From positions 1-26,199 of the forward strand of contig NJFT01000358.1 in assembly GCA_002221725.1 (NCBI GenBank): a stretch of 26,199 bases of DNA. Reading direction: 5' to 3'. Source of the stretch: Scedosporium boydii (Eukaryota > Ascomycota > Sordariomycetes > Microascales > Microascaceae). This document shows positions 22,161 through 26,199 of this stretch, piece by piece (position 1 is the first letter of the stretch; every line of letters starts with the position of its first letter). The translations under genes were made by a program, and so were the position numbers. The notes beneath the pieces are model-generated. The model did not search any database, was not told where the DNA came from, and saw only the letters and a list, made by a program, of their open reading frames with translations.

Positions 22161-22935
22161 ATGGCTTGTAAGTGGGCATATGATCCCATTGTCCAAGAAG
22201 GTGCGCCTGCTAACAGCCAGTCATCCAGACCATCCCTTCGTCTCGAGACGCTCGACTCTTTCGATACTAGAAAAATCCATACACGCCGGATCCTGTGGTG
22301 TTACGCATGGTTATTCGTGTGTCCGCAAACACTCGACAAAAGTCCAACATAGCGCCTCTCCAACTACTCGACACTTGTCCGGAGAGGTCAAGCCATTCGA
22401 CTTAGTTGAACATGTTCTGTATCAAGCCTTGTTAACTCCCAGAAAGAAGGAAACAAGCTAACCACGTCCCACCACGAATAATAGTACCGACTTCGATAAG
22501 CTTGTGAGCTGGGCCAGAAACGGATCCATGTGGCCTCTCTCATTCGGCCTCGCATGCTGCAGCATCGAGATGATGCACGCCTCAATGCCACGATACGACC
22601 AAGATCGTCTCGGTATCATCTTCCGCGCTTCTCCCCGCCAAGCCGACGTGATGATTGTCGCAGGCACCGTGACGAACAAGATGGCGACGGCGGTTCGGCA
22701 ATGCTACGATCAGATGCCCGATCCGAAGTGGGTGATTAGCATGGGCAGCTGCGCGAATAGCGGAGGATATTACCACTACAGTTATAGTGTCGTACGGGGC
22801 GTCGATAGGATCGTGCCGGTCGATGTTTATGTCCCCGGTTGCCCGCCGACGAGCGAGGCTTTGCTGTATGGCATGTTTCAGTTGCAGAGGAAGATTCGAC
22901 GCACAAAGGTTACTAGGATGTGGTATCGGAAATGA
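22161..22935 (+). CDS. NADH:ubiquinone oxidoreductase 20-kDa subunit (PSST/NDUFS7/NuoB type), mitochondrial
   Basis: Three exons, 22161-22167, 22229-22418 and 22485-22935, encode 215 residues. The first exon is only ATGGCTT; its intron has GTAAGT, a GCTAAC branch point and CAG, and the start sits in good context (ACAATGG). The N-terminus, basic and Ser-rich ([16 protein letters not shown]), fits a mitochondrial import signal. The core aligns with the subunit that carries iron-sulfur cluster N2 and helps form the quinone site of complex I in the inner membrane. All four cluster ligands are present with normal spacing: C90, C91, C155, C185. The C-terminal phrase KVTRMWYRK is typical. Compared with the usual consensus it has ANSGGYY instead of ANGGGYY, and RGVDRI instead of RGCDRI. 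It may be the normal subunit or a diverged second copy; the window cannot tell. Confidence 0.92.
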
Positions 22936-24833
22936 GCTCCGGTGTAAGACGGGCGATTCACCTCCAACCATCGGCTTACATATAGACAATAGAAGTCTTG
23001 ATTCAGCTTGGACAACCTTTGAAGAGCCATGAAGGGCTCCGGCATTGCAACGGCATTAGATCCAGACAGCAAGCAGAGTGGACTTAACGTCGGCGACCAT
23101 GGCTTTAGCATAGTCCCGTTGAGGCCTTCGTCGAGTCAGCTCTTACGCCTCAACTTATTTCTGCGTACCTCGGTAGCTTCAATCCTTATTTTCGAACTTG
23201 CAGGCTCAGCTCCATGCTGACCAAGGCTGAGCGTGCTTATCAGAAGTCGGAGCAGAGAGGGGCTCAGCGGCAGCCTGGTGGTTTTAGTCTGTAATACATC
23301 CAATGTCCCTTTTTTCCTCTTTTACAGGCAGATGAAAGCTTGTTTTGCACAGCCACGATGTCTTACCGGGTAGTGTGGATGTGAGAGCCAATGGCGAGAG
23401 AGCACGGAGGGTTCTTTTGGGAAGATTTGCCATCGGTCGTCTTTTCGACGAAGCAGTGTGTTCTGCATCAAGAAGGAGGTCGGCCGAGGAATGCGACTCG
23501 TGGGCTGGTGTTGTTGAGTTGTTGATGTTTGACACTTTCAATCAAGGCTTGATCGAAGATAGGAGAGAAGTTCCGTGGTTCGGCGTTCGTTTCTCAGTAA
23601 TACTCCAGTTTGGTCTCGAAATGTCAAGCAATGAGCGGTGGATTGATAATATTTATAAATCCAAGAAAAGAATCATTGTCTCCTTCACTCTGTCCGGTTA
23701 TGGAGTTGAGTTCAATCGAGTCAAGTCAAAGACAGAACAAGGTCACAACGCCTCCGTGCCTTCCGCTTTGGCGCCGGTCGATGAACCCACCCCCCGAGGC
23801 CAGGCCAATAAAAGTGGGGAGTTGCCTGTTTCTTTGTCGCGAGCGAGTTCAGGGGGTACAAGCGGTGGATGTACCAGGGTACTCGGTTTTCTTTCGGTGC
23901 CTTGACGGAGACGGGAAAGAGAGAGTTTTGTAAGTCCTGTACCAACTCTACTGTAATCATCGTCTCGGTCAGCCCGGTTCCCATGATTCCTCTTCTCTCC
24001 CAAAGCCGATTTGACAGCCTCGATTCTCTTTTTGGCTGAGATTTTGCAAATCTGCCCAGGCCCGGGTAATCATGCAGCAGGGATCCAATGACATCAATTG
24101 AGGTCCAAGCCAGAAGCAGAACCATGCGAGACAAAGACAGGGCTGTGAGACCAGGGTCTAGGGAGGGGCGGCATTACCCCTCCATCACTGGACGGTCTGA
24201 ACAAGACATCAATGATCTCTGTTTACAATCTTGACAGAAGTTAAGATGAATGCGAAATATCGAGAATTCAAGAAAAATAGGGCAAAAAACTCCGAACTCA
24301 CCGAGTATCTCTCGACCCATCTCAAATTCGGAGACCCTCGCCTCAGCTGGAGCTCGAGTTCTAGTCTCAGTCTAATCACCCGCCTCTCTCCCCCACCAGT
24401 AGAAGCCGTTTGGCGATGCGATTCTATTCGACGTCCCACAGCAAGACTGAGCTCATTCAAGTCTCCTTCTCTGCCAATACCGACCCGAGTCTCGCCCGAG
24501 TTGGCCAGGCTGCGTCCGGGTGCGAGACGAGGAACAGGTGAATGGAGCTGGGTGAACCGAAACTGTTGTGACTCCAGTGACCAACCGTTGATGTGCATGT
24601 CGTATTCAAGATCAGTTTAACAGGCCTTGAATGTTGTCCTGTCGGCGGTGAAACGTGAAACGCAGAGAAGGCTCCCAGCAAGTGTTTGGCGGTACAACAT
24701 CTTCAGGATCGGTGCTGTCTCCTGCCGCAGCCGACATGTACCCTGTACTCAGCCATCCCTCTCTTGCCAAGTTCCTTCCCTGGCCCAGTTGCCTGGTTCC
24801 TCTTGCTCCTTCTCCTACTCTTCCGCTTTGTCA
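22936..24833. other. Intergenic stretch downstream of the complex I subunit gene
   Basis: I support no gene in this stretch. It includes an open frame of 186 codons near 23345-23905 without recognisable content, and a 26-codon frame at 23214-23294 preceded by an acceptor-like TTGCAG (23198-23203) that could be the last exon of something I cannot assemble. ATCAATGAT-like words recur at about 24207. Confidence 0.45.
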
Positions 24834-24860
24834 AAGGTACAATTGTACCTTACTTCGTAC
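24834..24860. repeat. 18-bp perfect palindrome plus GTACTTCGTAC-type unit
   Basis: AAGGTACAATTGTACCTT (24834-24851) equals its own reverse complement. It runs directly into TACTTCGTAC (24851-24860), the same core seen repeatedly in the left 6.3 kb. It lies about 510 bp upstream of the NCS-1 start. Confidence 0.65.
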
Positions 24861-25372
24861 TTCCTAGCGCCTCCTGCCTCCTGCCAAAAGCTCTCGCTCA
24901 ACCCATAAAGCTCAATCGCTCCTTCGCCAGGCCCCCCCAGAAACCCCACCATAAAACAATACTCTCCTTCCATTCCAGTTCTCCTTCCCCCGTTTCACGT
25001 CGCAAAATCTCGCGAAGTTCCACAACCACCACCACCAACCATCCACCTCCTCCTTCCCTCTCTTTCCGCTTCTCGTCCCCCCCCCGCATTTCCGCAAGCC
25101 TCGCGAATCGATTCAACAACGAGCACACCAAACAAAGCCGGCGATTTTGATTTTGTCCTTTGAAGATAGTCCAAAGGAGAACAACCTGCAAATCCCCCTC
25201 TGCGAAACCCCCAAAATAGCCTGCGCGCAAATCGAACCAACCCCACCGGCTTTAGCACCCCGCAATCCGCGAAGCGAGAAAGAGAGAAGGCCACTTCGGA
25301 AGTAAAAACGAGTTCATTAAAAGGCCAAGCGATTTTGACGCCGCCCTTCTGTCCGGATTCTCGAGAGTAATT
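24861..25372 (+). promoter_or_regulatory. Upstream and probable leader region of the NCS-1 gene
   Basis: The stretch is rich in C and T on the plus strand, notably 24955-25090 with runs such as CCACCACCACCAACC and eight or more C in a row. Long pyrimidine-rich leaders are common before highly expressed fungal genes. No coding frame is supported. Confidence 0.45.
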
Positions 25373-26184
25373 ATGGGAAAATCGTGAGCCTCTCCCCTTC
25401 CCTATCCCTTTTTACGAGTCGTGCCATTATCTCCGACGCAAGGAGGACAAGGAGAGTGTTGTTGTGTCTGAGCGAACCGGCCACGTCTTTGCTAGCCTGG
25501 GTTCTTGTCTCTCTCGTCCCTCTCGCCCCCCTACTCGCGTCTATGTCGCGAACAAGGCCTAGTTTTTCTCGAGTCTTTGGGCGATCATGCAGGCTGGCCC
25601 GAGCCTCTTAATCTTCAAGCTTCCCGCCGTGGTCACTAACCTTTGCCGTGGGTCGTTAGACAATCCAAGCTCTCCCAGGAGCAGCTTGCCGAACTCCAGA
25701 AGTCGACGCATTTCGACAAGAGGGAGCTCCAGCAATGGTACAAGGGTACGGAATATGAAACGCTCAAATCTCGACGAATCCCCGAATCCCCCTCCCTACC
25801 AAATCCGCTCACGCCATTTCCCTCCGCTCCGTCGAAAAAAAAGCTGAAAGAAAGTCCAATGTCACTAACGTATCCAAAAACCTCCCAGGCTTTCTCAAGG
25901 ACTGTCCCTCCGGCCTCCTCTCCAAAGAAGAGTTCCAAAAGATCTACCGCCAATTCTTCCCCTTCGGCGATCCAAGTTCCTTTGCAGACTACGTCTTCAA
26001 CGTCTTCGACAGTGATAAATCTGGCACCATCGACTTTAAGGAGTTCATCTGCGCCCTGAGCGTTACGAGCCGTGGCAAGATGGAGGACAAGCTCGATTGG
26101 GCGTTTCAGCTGTACGATATAGACGGGGACGGCAAGATTAGCTATGATGAGATGCTGAAGATTGTTGAGGCGATATACAAGATG
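25373..26184 (+). CDS. ncs1: Neuronal calcium sensor-1 (frequenin) homologue, partial at the window edge
   Basis: Three exons are visible: 25373-25383, 25660-25745 and 25889-26184, joined across introns of 276 and 143 nt with CACTAAC branch points. They encode the first 131 residues of a family usually about 190 long, so the C-terminal third lies beyond the window. The start MGKSQSKLS is a classical N-myristoylation signal (Gly2, Ser6). A first, degenerate EF-hand is expected around 36-48. EF-hand 2 has D73, D75, S77, T79, D81 and E84; EF-hand 3 has D109, D111, D113, K115, S117 and E120. NCS-1 proteins bind calcium and membranes and in yeast activate phosphatidylinositol 4-kinase. After AAG ATG the family normally continues with Val-Gly-Ser; here GTACTG follows, so a third intron probably begins at 26185. 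Confidence 0.93.
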
Positions 26185-26199
26185 GTACTGCCGCCTTTG

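Noticed and set aside
22180..22461. Start at the ATG at 22180 for the complex I subunit
   Set aside because: It lies inside a segment with an ideal donor, branch point and acceptor. The spliced start at 22161 has better context and a cleaner transit peptide.
23214..23294. 26-codon frame with coding-like end after an acceptor-like TTGCAG
   Set aside because: It reads like a protein C-terminus, but I could not find an upstream exon with a fitting donor and phase, and I do not recognise the residues.
23345..23905. Open frame of 186 codons on the plus strand
   Set aside because: It has no recognisable domain, mixed composition and no splice support, and does not begin with ATG. Chance frames of this size occur in GC-moderate fungal DNA.

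Overview
The window looks like nuclear DNA of a filamentous ascomycete (Pezizomycotina). Introns are short (mostly 49-79 nt), begin GTAAGT, GTATGT or GTGAGT, carry a CTAAC-type branch point about 10-30 nt before AG, and the encoded families are typical of this group. I assembled six protein-coding genes and one tRNA gene by hand-joining exons across splice sites; in every multi-exon model the phases close.

Layout. Positions 1-7027 are almost empty of genes and hold many short GTAC-arm hairpins. 7028-8167 (+) is a single-exon seven-helix membrane protein of the fungal DUF7703 type. 8858-8940 (+) is an intron-containing tRNA-Gly(GCC). 9667-15186 (-) is an eight-exon gene for a protein of about 1,696 residues with an Hsp90/sacsin-like (GHKL) ATPase domain at the N-terminus and a NO VEIN C-terminal (DUF3883, nuclease-fold) domain at the C-terminus. 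16550-19291 (+) is CDC45, the replication-fork helicase factor, with MluI-box-like sites upstream. 19748-21632 (-) is a transcription factor joining a zinc-finger-like motif to a Zn2Cys6 cluster. 22161-22935 (+) is a three-exon gene for the 20-kDa (PSST/NDUFS7) subunit of mitochondrial complex I, with a 7-nt first exon. From 25373 (+) to the right edge runs the start of the calcium sensor NCS-1, cut off by the window end.

Relations. The ATPase-NOV gene and CDC45 diverge from a 1.36-kb intergenic stretch. CDC45 and the zinc-cluster factor converge. The factor and the complex I gene diverge from 528 bp, so they could share regulation, but nothing in the sequence proves it. No secondary-metabolite cluster, CRISPR array or intact transposon was seen.

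The items most worth a second look are the ATPase-NOV gene, the slightly atypical complex I subunit beside a regulator, the family of GTAC-GAA-GTAC hairpins concentrated in the left 6.3 kb, and the very short first exons of two genes.
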